The translations under genes and the position numbers were made by a program. The notes under the pieces are model-generated. The model had not been told where the DNA came from, ran no database searches, and saw only the letters and a list, made by a program, of their open reading frames with translations. Below, piece by piece: positions 53,901 to 64,000 of a DNA stretch of 64,000 nt (positions are counted from its first letter, which is position 1; each line of letters begins with the position of its first letter). The DNA comes from Calliopsis andreniformis (taxonomy: Eukaryota; Arthropoda; Insecta; Hymenoptera; Andrenidae): the NCBI RefSeq assembly GCF_051401765.1, contig NC_135071.1:5496961-5560960 (forward strand). The letters are read 5' to 3'.

Positions 53901-54889
53901 TCAATTTTTTTTATTTTAAACAAACTATTACTAAGTGATTGTTTGAGGTTTACTTGAGATCCTTGTATAGTTTCATCGTTAGTACTCCACATACCGAAAA
54001 TTCTAAATAACAAAGATCGAGGAAAATCCAGTTCGAATAATCGACGCTTTACTGTACTATAGAAACTTCGTTTGTTTTGCTTTGAACTGTCCCATAGAAA
54101 AGTTGCAGCACAATGTTCCGACTAGTTTATGTTAATTAATTCGTAAGACCTGAGAAAATGCCACAAAATCGTGAAAATCGGAAAAATCGTGTTGGGAACG
54201 TAATCCTTTAAGTATTGAAATACCATAAACAGAGTGCGTTTAGCTTTATTCATGGCATCGCTTTTCTTGTTTCATTCCTTTCGTCCTTTGGCAAATTATA
54301 ACTTTCACTACCCATGTCTTGAGCTTATTTTAAGGGATTCATATTTTTAGAGTTATTTTTCCTTTTATATCATAAAGTAAGCATCCTCTTTCCCTATATT
54401 CAAGGATACCAGATCCTGTTAATATTCATCTTCATTACTTAGGTTAGGTGTGAGTCAGAACTAAACTCCAGAGTTTAATACAAATAACCTGCATATTTTC
54501 ATATTTGTATCCGTTCTCACGTAATATGTTAGAATGTAATACGTTATATATGATTGAGTATTTATACATATCCTAGAAAATTTTTATATTTATATTTTTA
54601 GAAGTATTAAAAATATGATTATATGGAAATAAAATATATAGTTTTTTATAATTTTATTTCGTGTACGGATATGTAAATACATTTCAAAATTTTTATTTTT
54701 TATAGCTATATTATTATACTATTGGAAATATATTACACGTTGTAAGTAGTTGAGATTTATAAAAGTAGTACGTTACTATTTCCACCCGATCATTCAATCG
54801 ATGATTGCGAAGGAAGATTCGGGACGCAAGAAGAAAATGAGTGGGGGGTGGACCGCCAATGGTTCAAATAGAAGGACAAATGACTCCTT
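50917..54889. other. AT-rich desert, no gene recognised
   Basis: Extremely AT-rich DNA, especially 51.3-53.4 kb, with no open frame worth noting and no repeat shared within the window. Short CCTAACC motifs occur at 53782-53800, and the complement at 54441-54448. Confidence 0.5.
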
Positions 54890-55140
54890 TCTACAAAATC
54901 AGATTTTATTTATCTTTATTATAAATAATCGCAATCGTGTTGTGTTTGGTATCATTTTAATCGGGAGAAGACAAGAGACCGATTGATAATACCCGTCTAA
55001 AAATTCGTTAGCAAATAAGGAACTTGTCCTTTTCCATTTTTTAATCTCTATTCCTACCCTTGTCTTTTATGGCACTATCGTTCTTGGGAATTGAATTCTA
55101 GTCATGGGTGTGAAGGTTCCCATTTTTTGGTAACTTTGCA
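54890..55140. repeat. Diverged core of the GACGAGAG family (F)
   Basis: TTATTATAAATAATCGCAAT, ATCATTTTAATCGGGAG and AATAAGGAACTT follow in the order of the shared core of repeats A-E, with many differences; the GACGAGAG termini are not seen. Confidence 0.5.
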
Positions 55141-56519
55141 ACACACAACAAAGGAAGTAGCGGATATAACGATGGTTGTCGATCACGATAAGCAAAACGA
55201 GCTTCGGTCGAGTAATTTTGATAATATTAACATAGTAAAATTCGGAACTACTTGAAAAATTATTTAAAGAAAAATTTATATCAAATAAGAAGTGCAACAT
55301 TAGTTCATTTAGCAGCCGCAGAATTAATCAGAAAAATAACATATTCATGTTCAACTATACAAACGCGTAATTTGTTTAAAATAACATCTAGCTAACATTT
55401 ATGATTGCAATAATCATATCACTACCATATGAATCACAAAATCAAGCATTAAGAAAGGGGTATAGAATTCTCCGATCGACAATGGATACCTCGGTACCCG
55501 TCGTTACGAGAACGTAACAGGCCAGGAAGGTGTAATTAGAGAATCCGCATTACACTTGAGAAGGAGGAAAGCCATTCAGAGGATAGCTGTTCGAGCCGCT
55601 TGCCCAGGGCTATGGAGTCGGCAGTCAAAATTCTCCGACTCCTCTTTATTTTTGACCTCCGATTCTGACCCCGAATCTTGTATTTATAATAAATTGTTAA
55701 CATAATGAGCATATGTATGCATAGATGGAACTTCCTAATATTAAAAGGCTAAAGCTATGATAGTCATAAATAAGACAAATAAGACAAAGCATCGTTTCAA
55801 TCCGTTCGTATTTTATAAATTAAACTGTAACTCTAAATTATGCACGTGTAAAAAACATTATTTACTTATTTTGAGGACATTTCTCATTTTTATATTTACT
55901 AAGATGCAGTGAGTGTCAACATACTTTGTCTGACTTCAACTCTAATTCAACTAATCAAACATTCCTTCCAAACTCCGATGCTAACTCCAACTCTTTGACA
56001 CGACTTTTCCCTCGCGCTCATTGACTAAATAACTCGGGTGGTAACGGTAATTTATTATTTGTGTCTCACGAGAAGTTCTCTGGAAACAATTGGGGACAAT
56101 GATTTCCACAGGTTTTCTCCTGGGGCATAAATAATACTTACACTCATCACAGAAAGTGAAGGGTACAAACTGGAGAAAACTAACACGGGCCAAAGCTCGA
56201 AGGGGTCTGGACCTCAGGCTATAGGTAGGGGCAGGTAAGAGGTACGAGTAGCTCAGCACGTTCAACATGAGACGACAAAGTACCGTCACCTTCCCTTCCC
56301 CTCTGCACAACTATCCGAAACGTGGCCAGCCCGCGTTCTCTTCGCAGCCACGCACAAGCAGGTGTATCTGTATGAACAGCCATCACGAGCGAAGCGTAGA
56401 CCGCTCATGGCAGAATACGGAATAATGATGAATAAATCGAAATAACTAAAAAATTGAATTGCCTATTTTCTGATAGTGATCATTAAAAGATAAATAGGAA
56501 GTAAATATAATATCCAAAG
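55141..56519. other. No gene recognised
   Basis: Some GC-richer sequence at 55480-55640 and 55980-56400. A minus-strand open frame at 55981-56310 (109 codons) has no recognisable motif. Confidence 0.35.
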
Positions 56520-57135
56520 GAGAAATACTGGCAATAGTGGATCATAAGACACTTGAATATATTGAATTTAAGATTGTTTTCACGACACCATTTTTCCTAG
56601 TTCAAAAAGTATAATTCATAGGAGAATAGTATCGTGTTTATATACAACAGTGCGGAACATTTGTATATCATCTCTATAACCAAAAAACATACTATTAATA
56701 ATAACCCTATAATTATCGTTGGAAAAGATTGAACGACTGAAGTCCAAGATATAATTCCTGAGGGACACCCGACTAACTAAACTAGTGTAACTTATTATTA
56801 CATTTTACTATTTAAAATCTTTCTCTTACAAAACTTGAGATCCAATTGAGGGGAGCATGGTTACAGCTAATAGCAGATAGTTTAGATAATAATATGAAAT
56901 GAGAGACAAAAGTCTATCTAAATTTAATGTACACTGCATCGACTTGATGTCTCGCCTTAATGGTATCTGTAATGTAACGATTATAATTCATTAAACTAAT
57001 TACAGTAGAGCAGTCAGCTACATAACCACATTTTTCTTTGGTTAACATATTTTTTAAAAATAACGATAATTTATCAGAAACTATGTTCTCAAATATCTTC
57101 GACATAAGGTTTCTTTTACATATTGGTCTTTAACT
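56520..57135 (-). pseudogene. LINE reverse-transcriptase fragment
   Basis: Reading the minus strand from about 57135: RPICKRNLMSKIFENIVSDK, then STVISLMNYNRYITD, RHQVDAVYIKF (where SKAFD should follow there is a stop), LLNWISSFVRERF-like sequence and SGVPQELYLGLQSFNLF near 56750. These are RT motifs of a Jockey/CR1-type LINE (MSKIFE, QVDxIYTDFSKAFD, SGVPQGSHLGPLLF) with many substitutions and stops. Both ends are lost, and there is no tail. Confidence 0.7.
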
Positions 57136-58061
57136 AGTAACCAAAAGTGTCTTCACCCTTAAATAAAGAAGTAACAAGACTCACTTTTTATATCTCAAGA
57201 AAGATATCTGACATAAGAGATTTATTATAAATAAGCCGAAGTATACAAGACAATAAATTCACAAGTATCAAGATATAACAATATAACCTACAAAGTATTA
57301 GATTGGATAACTTGTCCTTCTATCCTTCTAAATTAGGGAATACAGTGCTTCATCATCTCATTCCTATTCTAGTGGGTCATTAAATTATTGTTTCATCATA
57401 TTGTCATGTTCAAATAATTATTAAATTATAAATTAAACAATTATATAAAACTATGCACATTAACCCTTGTGCACTGTTCAATTATTATTATGTTCATATT
57501 CTTTGGGTGACATCGAAAGAAAAATTCAAATTAAAATAAGCAAATAGTTTACAAACATTTTACAACTAAAAATGTGCGCTGATGATGCAAATAATTATTA
57601 GGAAGCAATCGATTCGTTTACGTTTATTTAGGTTACAGAATTGACGATTCCATGATAGGCTACAACCCGCGTTTACGAAATATCTAGAACAGGGACAAGA
57701 CTTCTATATTTCGACTTCTACCCGATAGAGGCAGCACTTTCGAGAGTTCCCAGTTAACTTGCACACCCTGTACCAAAGTTCCATTTTTGGCGCCCCCATC
57801 GCCAGAGTTCGTTGCTGAAGTTTATACAGCATCTCGCTAATATGTGTTGAACATTGAAGTTAGGCTTCTCTAATGAGAATGCGTTTGGCTATGGAAACAA
57901 TTGATGAAAAAGATCAATATTCATAAAGAAGAATAGAATTGAATTGTTCCTCAAAAGAATTTGTCTCAATATAATTTATTTTCCTCTTAGAACAAACAGT
58001 TGGTTTATTTATTTCGAAATAAAATTCGTAGAGATAAAAGTCCCTAGAGTACTCTCTACAC
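57136..58061. other. No gene recognised
   Basis: AT-rich spacer with no recognised repeat until the FB2-type end at 58062. Confidence 0.4.
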
Positions 58062-59191
58062 ATTGATTCTATTAGAACTAGATCTAGCGAATGCAGCGAA
58101 TAAAGGGATGGGGTATAAACCCCGTTTTAAGGCGTGGGGAGTGAGCTGCTCCTGAGATGCGGGAATACGATCACGTGGTTTCTGGGGATCCGCCAGTGAT
58201 TGGTTCTAGTATAAATGCGAGAAATTTCAATGTGAAACCTTCACTTTGTTAACAATTATAAATGTACATACGATAGAATATTTTCCACAAAATACAGAAA
58301 TAAAGTATCTTATTTATAAATCAATATATTGAAGTGTTAATGGTGTCCTGTAAATGCATGTTATTGAGGGATCAAAATAAAATTATTAAAGGTTAGAATA
58401 AAAAACGGGTCCCCAGAAACCACGTGACCTCATCCCCGCATCTCGCAAGACGCCCCCCCGAGGCTATTGTTCCATCCCGTTATTCCTATATCCATGGTTT
58501 ATGTTTATGCTGACTTGCTAGAACACAGTTCTAGAAACCTTGCTCAGGTGCCATCAATGTCTAAATTCACAAGCTGGCGGGGCCGCTTATTGGACGTATA
58601 AACTAATATACCAATATTTAAATTCTAAATATATAAATTCTATTTCAACATAGGTTATATTTTAATTCTGTAGCTGAGTTGTTGAATACAGTGCTTCATC
58701 ATCAACACATTTCTAATGTTTTTAATTAATTTTTTATAAATAAATATAATTTTCTTTTCTTATATAGTACAAGAATACATAAATATTTTCTGTTTAATAA
58801 ATTTAAGTTACAGAATATGTAACGCAGACATGTAGAGGGAAATAGTCTACTGATACAGAGTAAAAAACACGCTTTAAAAGTGATATACTTCCATTCTCAT
58901 GATTTACTGTTTCAGATAAAAATGTAGAATGTAGATATTCTTAAAATGATACAATTTCATTCTTACAGTTTATTTTTCCGAATAGACATATAGAAAGTAA
59001 ATACTATTTTATATGTTTTTCAGTAGAGTTAAAGTATAATGTTGACTAATGTTTATGCTTTCTACATTTCTGTCCGGGAGAATAAACCATGAGAATGAAG
59101 TTATATTATTTTTAAAGTTTGTTTTTTACTTTGTATTAGTAAACTATTACCCGTTGCATGTCTGTGTTACATATTCTATAACTTAAATATA
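58062..59191. mobile_element. Second FB2-type foldback element, truncated
   Basis: It starts ATTGATTCTATTAGAACTAG like FB2 and follows the same order (ACGTATAAACT, AATTCTGTAGCT, AAGTTACAGAATATGTAACG, GATACAGAGTAAAAAAC), passes its own centre near 59030 and returns through the right arm until 59191, where it is cut at TTAA by a diverged TTAA element. A 387-bp insertion lies at 58099-58485. Confidence 0.72.
58099..58485. mobile_element. Nested 387-bp inverted-repeat element
   Basis: The ends GAATAAAGGGATGG and the complement of GAATAACGGGATGG are inverted. A second inverted pair (CACGTGGTTTCTGGGGA and its complement) lies further in. The insertion separates FB2-type flanks GAATGCAG and GCTGACTTGCTA, which are close together in FB2 at 49.5 kb. 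Confidence 0.65.
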
Positions 59192-60120
59192 TTAAGGGTC
59201 TAGGATCGGATATGTCAGGGCGATGACATTACCGACAAAATTAGGCAAAAACAGAGGTTTACGCCATGACGCTTTACGTCCTTATATTGAAAGATTTTAA
59301 GCTGGGGAAGGGCTCATTCGATAGAGCAAGAGTCAGTCTAGCCCTCTCTGGTCATGATTTAATTAGATTCTGCTGATGTTCAGTAATATGAGTGTTCAAA
59401 CTAAAGCAAAAATCTACAAATTCACAGCTATGAAATCTAAACATTTTTAGCTAATTTAGAGATTGTTCTGCGTGAAATCGTGATCAGAGTACCCTCGATC
59501 GAACCTTTTTCTATCCAACGAGCCTTTTTCAAGCTCACAATCTTCTAATCTAAGAACGAAAAGTGTAATGGCGTTTCGACAGTGCTTTTTGCCAGGCTAG
59601 GTATAAAACAGAGAAAAAAAGTGACAAGTTTAGTTCGGTTGGTGCACACAGGGAAGCGCCTAATCAGGAGACCCGTGATCTTGTGGTGCCCAAATTTGGC
59701 ACGCAAGTTATTAAGAGTTAGCCCCTCTACTACAGATACTATCGTACGAGCCGCGTGTTTCGTTCATATCTCACAAGTCCCGTGAAGTGTTCTGAGAAAT
59801 ATTGTAGGGCTCGAACAAAAGGTGAACTCGGCGGTTCGAGCCGCTTCAGAGAGCTTCAGAAAGAAGCTTGAAACACATACGTCCAAGTCACCGGCAAGCG
59901 GCACGAGCCACACGCAATCTTTGTGACATTACAGATATAGTAAAAGTTGGATAACTGCCTGAAATTCGGAATCGATAGCAGGCAGTTACCGAGCGAAGGT
60001 ACAGATTTTTTCCCTTGATTGAACTCGAGTCGAAAGCCCGTGTTTCCTCTTGAAATGTTTTGAACGTGGAATAGGACATTGAGTGAAAGAGAAAGAGGGT
60101 AGATAGTGAAGGTGACGTTA
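59192..60120 (+). mobile_element. TTAA element, copy 4 (diverged, truncated)
   Basis: It starts at TTAA (59192-59195) with GGGTCTAGGATCGGATATGT, matching the left end of copies 2 and 3 with many changes. The hairpin (59256-59575) and the subterminal block follow to about 60120, after which similarity is lost. It interrupts the FB2-type element. The right end was not found. Confidence 0.65.
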
Positions 60121-60607
60121 AGGAAATATCATTAGCATAATACTAATGCAATGATAAAACTTCTTCAATTTTGATAATTTTGTAATAAAATTTTTACAAT
60201 CATATTTTTAAGATTTTTCTAGTGAAAAAAAGACCAGATACGAAATAATTTGGATTATATTTGTGTATTTAATGAGTGACAATAGTACTTCTTTTCACCT
60301 ACTAAATAAGTAAATATTATCCAAATTATATCGTGTTTGATCTCATTCTAATCAGAAACATCTTACAAATACACTAATAACAGTTTCGTTAAAAAAAAAT
60401 ACATAAAAATGTTGTCCTTGCATTAGTATCACCGACTAGATAATTATAGATCTAACATCCTATATATTTTTCTGTCCCTGATTTTTGGGGTGCTAGCATC
60501 CCATTATCATTTTAGTGTCACCGCCAATATTATCGGCGAAATCTCAAAGCAGATTGCAACGCTACGGGTTTTCGGAATTACAATTAAAATGGAATAGGCA
60601 GATTATA
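60121..60607. other. No gene; weak GACGAGAG-family core similarity
   Basis: AT-rich. ATATCGTGTTTGATCTCATT at about 60328 resembles the shared core of repeats A-E, but the match is short. TTAA at 60608-60611 starts the next element. Confidence 0.35.
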
Positions 60608-62575
60608 TTAAGGGGGTACGATCAGATATGTCAGAGCGGCGACATTACCGACAAAATTAGGCAAAAACAGGGGTTTACGGCCTGACACTTTTCGTCCTTA
60701 TATGAGATGATTTTAAACTGGGAATGGGTTCATTCGAAAGAAAACAGTTCAATGCAGCGCAGTCAACTCGCGATTTAACGAAATTCTACTGATATTTAGT
60801 AATACGAGTGTTGTAAAGTAGAGCAAAAGTCTACCATTGACAGCTATGGAAATTTAAGCATTTTTATGTAATTTAGAGAGTGTTTTGAACGAAATCGCGA
60901 GTTGACTGCGCTGCGTTGTACTTTTTTCTATCGAATGAACCCTTTCCCAGTTCAAAATGTTCTCATATAAGGACGAAAAGTGTCAGGCCGTAAAACCATA
61001 CAACAGTATTGCTTTTGGCTGGGTTATCGATAAAACAGAGCAAAAAATGTGACAAATTTAGTTGAGCATTTGCAAACCAGGCGACGCCTAATTTGTAAGG
61101 CTGCCGATGTGGAATCGGAATCTGTGATACCCAAATTAACGATGCGAGTTATTGAAAATTTCCCCCTCCACTACACACACCACCTTAGGAGTCGCGTGTA
61201 CGTGAGCTCGGCGCTTCGGGCCACTCCGGCCATATTCGAAAAGTCAAAAGAGAACGCAAGTGTAAAGTGAACCTTACTCTCTCGCTCTTTAAATACTGTC
61301 CAAGTTGCCGACAAACGACACAAACCGCGCGCGATATTTTCATTTGTCCAGACATATTTACGAAAGCCCGAGAAGACAAGAATACGGAGCCCGTCTTTTG
61401 CTATCATGCAAGTTCAAATCTGTGACTTTTTTATTTCATACATAATTTTTAGTAGCTTTTTAACTTTAGAATTCCTCGCTTCATATATTACTTCATTTAT
61501 AAAATACTGTAGAAAATATAATTCATATTTTAGCCACACAGATAGCCATAAAACACAGTTGCATCGTTCTCATTTTTTTACAACCAGTCTTTTATGGAAT
61601 GAAATAATAATTTGAGTCATAATAATATAAAATCAAATTTATATAAAGATTGGAATTGTATATTAAAATTACTTGTAGAATAAAAAAAAAGTTGCAGGTT
61701 TGAACGGGATCCGAACTCGATCAATGGTAAAGACATAGATGACAGGTATAGGATCCGTGCATCTTGACGTTCATCATTTCATTACGGTTACGAAGTGAGA
61801 TTGTGAGATCCTATACACGTCTGATGTCACAGTTACATTGTCTATAATGAAGAAAGAAATGCAGTAGATCACATGTATGTATATTCAAAACAGTCGTGTG
61901 CGTTTGGATACACCACCAGACACGCATAGGGAATTGAAATATCTCAATACCGTCGATTAGCTGTTGCGATTTCGAGTAACACTCGGTCATGTTCGGCTCG
62001 TGTCGTATATCGCATCGCTCGCTCCTAACCTAGCGCGTTACCACTTATGTATACATACAGGGTGTCCCGCGTAACACACAAAAAGAAACACAAAATTAAA
62101 AAAGTGTTTACATGTCATTTGCATGGTATAAGGGGGAAAATTTATTGGCTATAACAAATTATCTTTTAGATTATTATTTTCAAAGATATGATAATCAAGT
62201 TTAGTTTTTTTAAATAGAACTATATACTTTTTTTCAAATCATTTTGTAGTGCGTTTCAAGATAAATTTAACGACATAGAAATTATGTATCTGTTTTCAAA
62301 TGGTTTTCGAGATATTGGATACGAAAATTTAGTGTTTTTCGGCACAGGAAAATCTGCTCGAGTAGACAGCACCGCAGGAAATCTCGCCTACGCGTCAAGT
62401 GCCACATGCCATACATTGTTCCTTCAAACCAATACGGGAGGGTCTGCTGCAGGAACAGTAGGCCCAAATTCTGGAAATGGTTTTCCTGTGAACCTGACTA
62501 TCATATCTTTGAAAATAATAATTTGAAAGATAATTTCATCTAGCCAATAGATTTTTTCCTGTATATGTGTAGATA

Positions 62576-62918
62576 CAGTAATGTTGCCGACGAGAGCTGT
62601 TTCGTCTACACGGACGAGAGCCGCGGTCTATCCCCACTACCTCGTATGATGTGTGCCTCCGTGTAACCAATTCTTGGAACCATCGCTTACGAGCTCGATA
62701 CCCCAGAACAAGGCGGCCATAAAAAACAAAGATAGCATTAAGGATTTAAATAGGAAAAATTGAAGTTTCTTATTCGCAGACAGATCTTCACGCACGTAAC
62801 ACCAATAAATTCCTTGTGCTCTCCCGATGAAAATGATATTAAACACGACAGGATTCCGATTATTTATAACATACATAAAACTTGATTTATAGAAAGAAAG
62901 GTCACGCTCATTTACGTA
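62576..62918 (+). repeat. Repeat B (GACGAGAG family), copy B3
   Basis: It starts CAGTAATGTTGCCGACGAG after TA and continues to the TA before repeat A3. It carries two GACGAGAG motifs and the shared core. It has a terminal CAGTAATG only on its left; the right border is shared with A3. Confidence 0.7.
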
Positions 62919-62920
62919 TA

Positions 62921-63594
62921 CAGTAATGTTACAGACGAGAGCCGTGCTCGGGTCTCGTAACGGCTCTTGTCGTGTGAACGAAACGGCCCTCGATCGTATT
63001 ATTACTGTATTTAGAATCCAACGATCCTAATCCAGACCTAACTCAAAATATACATACGCACATACATATATATATTAATATTTCTATTTAAAATTGGTTT
63101 GAGTTTCATTAGTATCTACTTATATATGTAAAATAATATATACTTCTATATTCTATATTCTATGTATATATAAAAAGGATGAATAATATCTAGCGAAATA
63201 ATAAATCGGAAAACGGACAAGTAAGCTCTTTCTACAAATTAAGTTATTAAGTATCTTTATTATAAATAATCGGAATCATGTCGTATGTGATATCATTTTC
63301 TTCGGAAGAGCACAAGGAATCGATTGGTGTTACTTACGTGAAAATCCGTTTGCAAATAAGAAACTTCAATTTTTCCTATTCTTAATCCCTAATGCTATAC
63401 TTGTCTTTTGTAACGTCATTGATTTCGGGCATCGAGCTTGAGCATAGACGGTCGAGCGAAACCCTTTTTTTTTGCTTCTTCGGTCGTGCATCAATTATCT
63501 TGGCGACCGAGAGTAAAGGAAGCCAAATCGACTACCAGTGACGGACGAGAGCCGCGACCAGACCCAAGCGCGGTTCTCGTCTGTAACATTACTG
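62921..63594 (+). repeat. Repeat A (GACGAGAG family), copy A3
   Basis: Nearly identical to A2 (38299-38971), TA-flanked, with the 87-bp mini-palindrome at 62921-63007. Confidence 0.75.
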
Positions 63595-64000
63595 TATATG
63601 TATACGTATACTTATGTACACGCACACATATGCGTGATCTTCATATTAATATAAAAACGATATTTGGAAAAAGTGTCTATCTCGAGAAAGGCATCGACGT
63701 GGACAATCAATGAATAATATGAATGTAGTGGTATTTAGAATGTGACACTTGTAAAAGTTATACACATACAAATAACATGTGTCGTTTGATAAATACCACT
63801 ACATTCACACGATTCGGTGCTATATTGAATCACAGAAAATATCTTAGCAATCGGAAACGTCGCGCGTGGCTCGTGCCGCTTGCAGGGATTTGAACAGTTG
63901 AATGTGGCGTTTCAAGAGTGAGAGAGTAAGACTCATATTCGCACTTTCTCTACTTTCCGCAAATGTCCGAAGTCGGTCGCGAAGCGTCGAGTTCACGTAC

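Larger units (their letters stand above)
60612..64000 (+). mobile_element. TTAA element, copy 3 (runs off the window)
   Basis: It begins GGGGGTACGATCAGATATGT after TTAA (60608-60611) and is nearly identical to copy 2 block for block: hairpin 60672-60997, subterminal block about 61110-61380, GGGTGTCCC block 62055-62570, repeats B (62576-62918) and A (62921-63594), then the inverted right block to the window end. Copy 2 lacks B. The right terminus lies beyond 64000. Confidence 0.82.

Noticed and set aside
55981..56310. 109-codon minus-strand frame
   Set aside because: No recognisable domain; overlapping frames and lack of a plausible gene structure. It could be an old element fragment but cannot be supported.

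Overview
This looks like an insect genomic window, most probably from a hymenopteran such as an ant or bee. The sequence is AT-rich, the genes have introns, and there are no operons or bacterial signals. I recognise one host gene with good confidence, the 5' end of a MICAL-like (MICALL) gene on the minus strand (23407 down to 22702). Its two exons encode a nearly complete N-terminal calponin-homology domain. Two further host exons are weaker calls: a CUB-like internal exon at 2572-2670 (+) and a short first coding exon at 25712-25746 (+). Almost everything else recognisable is a mobile-element relic.

Layout. At 0-5 kb the DNA is mostly featureless, with a short TTAA-flanked piggyBac relic at 862-1339. 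At 5-6.5 kb lie a Tc1-type pseudogene (+) and a mariner pseudogene (-). At 6.5-11.6 kb an I-type LINE is split by a complete but broken hAT element (6730-10761, 8-bp target duplication). At 11.6-14.7 kb there is a set of repeated TGATTTCGCATCAGG motifs, then a second I-type LINE (-) with a 53-nt poly(A) tail. At 14.7-16.8 kb there is an internally deleted CsRn1-like Gypsy element with a tRNA-Trp-type primer site. At 16.8-20.4 kb lies the first, inverted copy of a ~3.2-kb TTAA-flanked non-autonomous element and related GACGAGAG-motif repeats. At 22.7-25.8 kb are the host exons and a 530-bp foldback element. At 27-34 kb are Gypsy fragments, GACGAGAG repeats and a Tc1 relic. At 36.3-39.6 kb is a complete copy of the TTAA element. 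At 41-47 kb a Gypsy element with a SAP-domain Gag abuts a LINE ORF1. At 47.7-50.9 kb there are two ~1.4-1.5 kb palindromic elements back to back. At 51-57 kb is an AT-rich desert with one LINE fragment. At 58-64 kb is a second copy of one palindrome, cut by a diverged TTAA element, followed by a third close copy of that element running off the window.

How it works together. No transposable element here looks able to move by itself: each recognised transposase or polyprotein has stops, frameshifts or lost catalytic segments. Nesting gives a relative chronology (LINE, then hAT; palindrome, then TTAA element; TTAA element, then TA-flanked mini-elements).

The most unusual theme is the number of inverted-repeat structures at every scale, from 49-bp hairpins to 1.4-kb palindromes. 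The best one is a ~325-bp hairpin inside the TTAA element. Its two arms change together between a diverged copy and the close copies, which suggests a maintained structure or conversion between arms. Identification of the host group and element families is from motif recognition only; no database search was possible.
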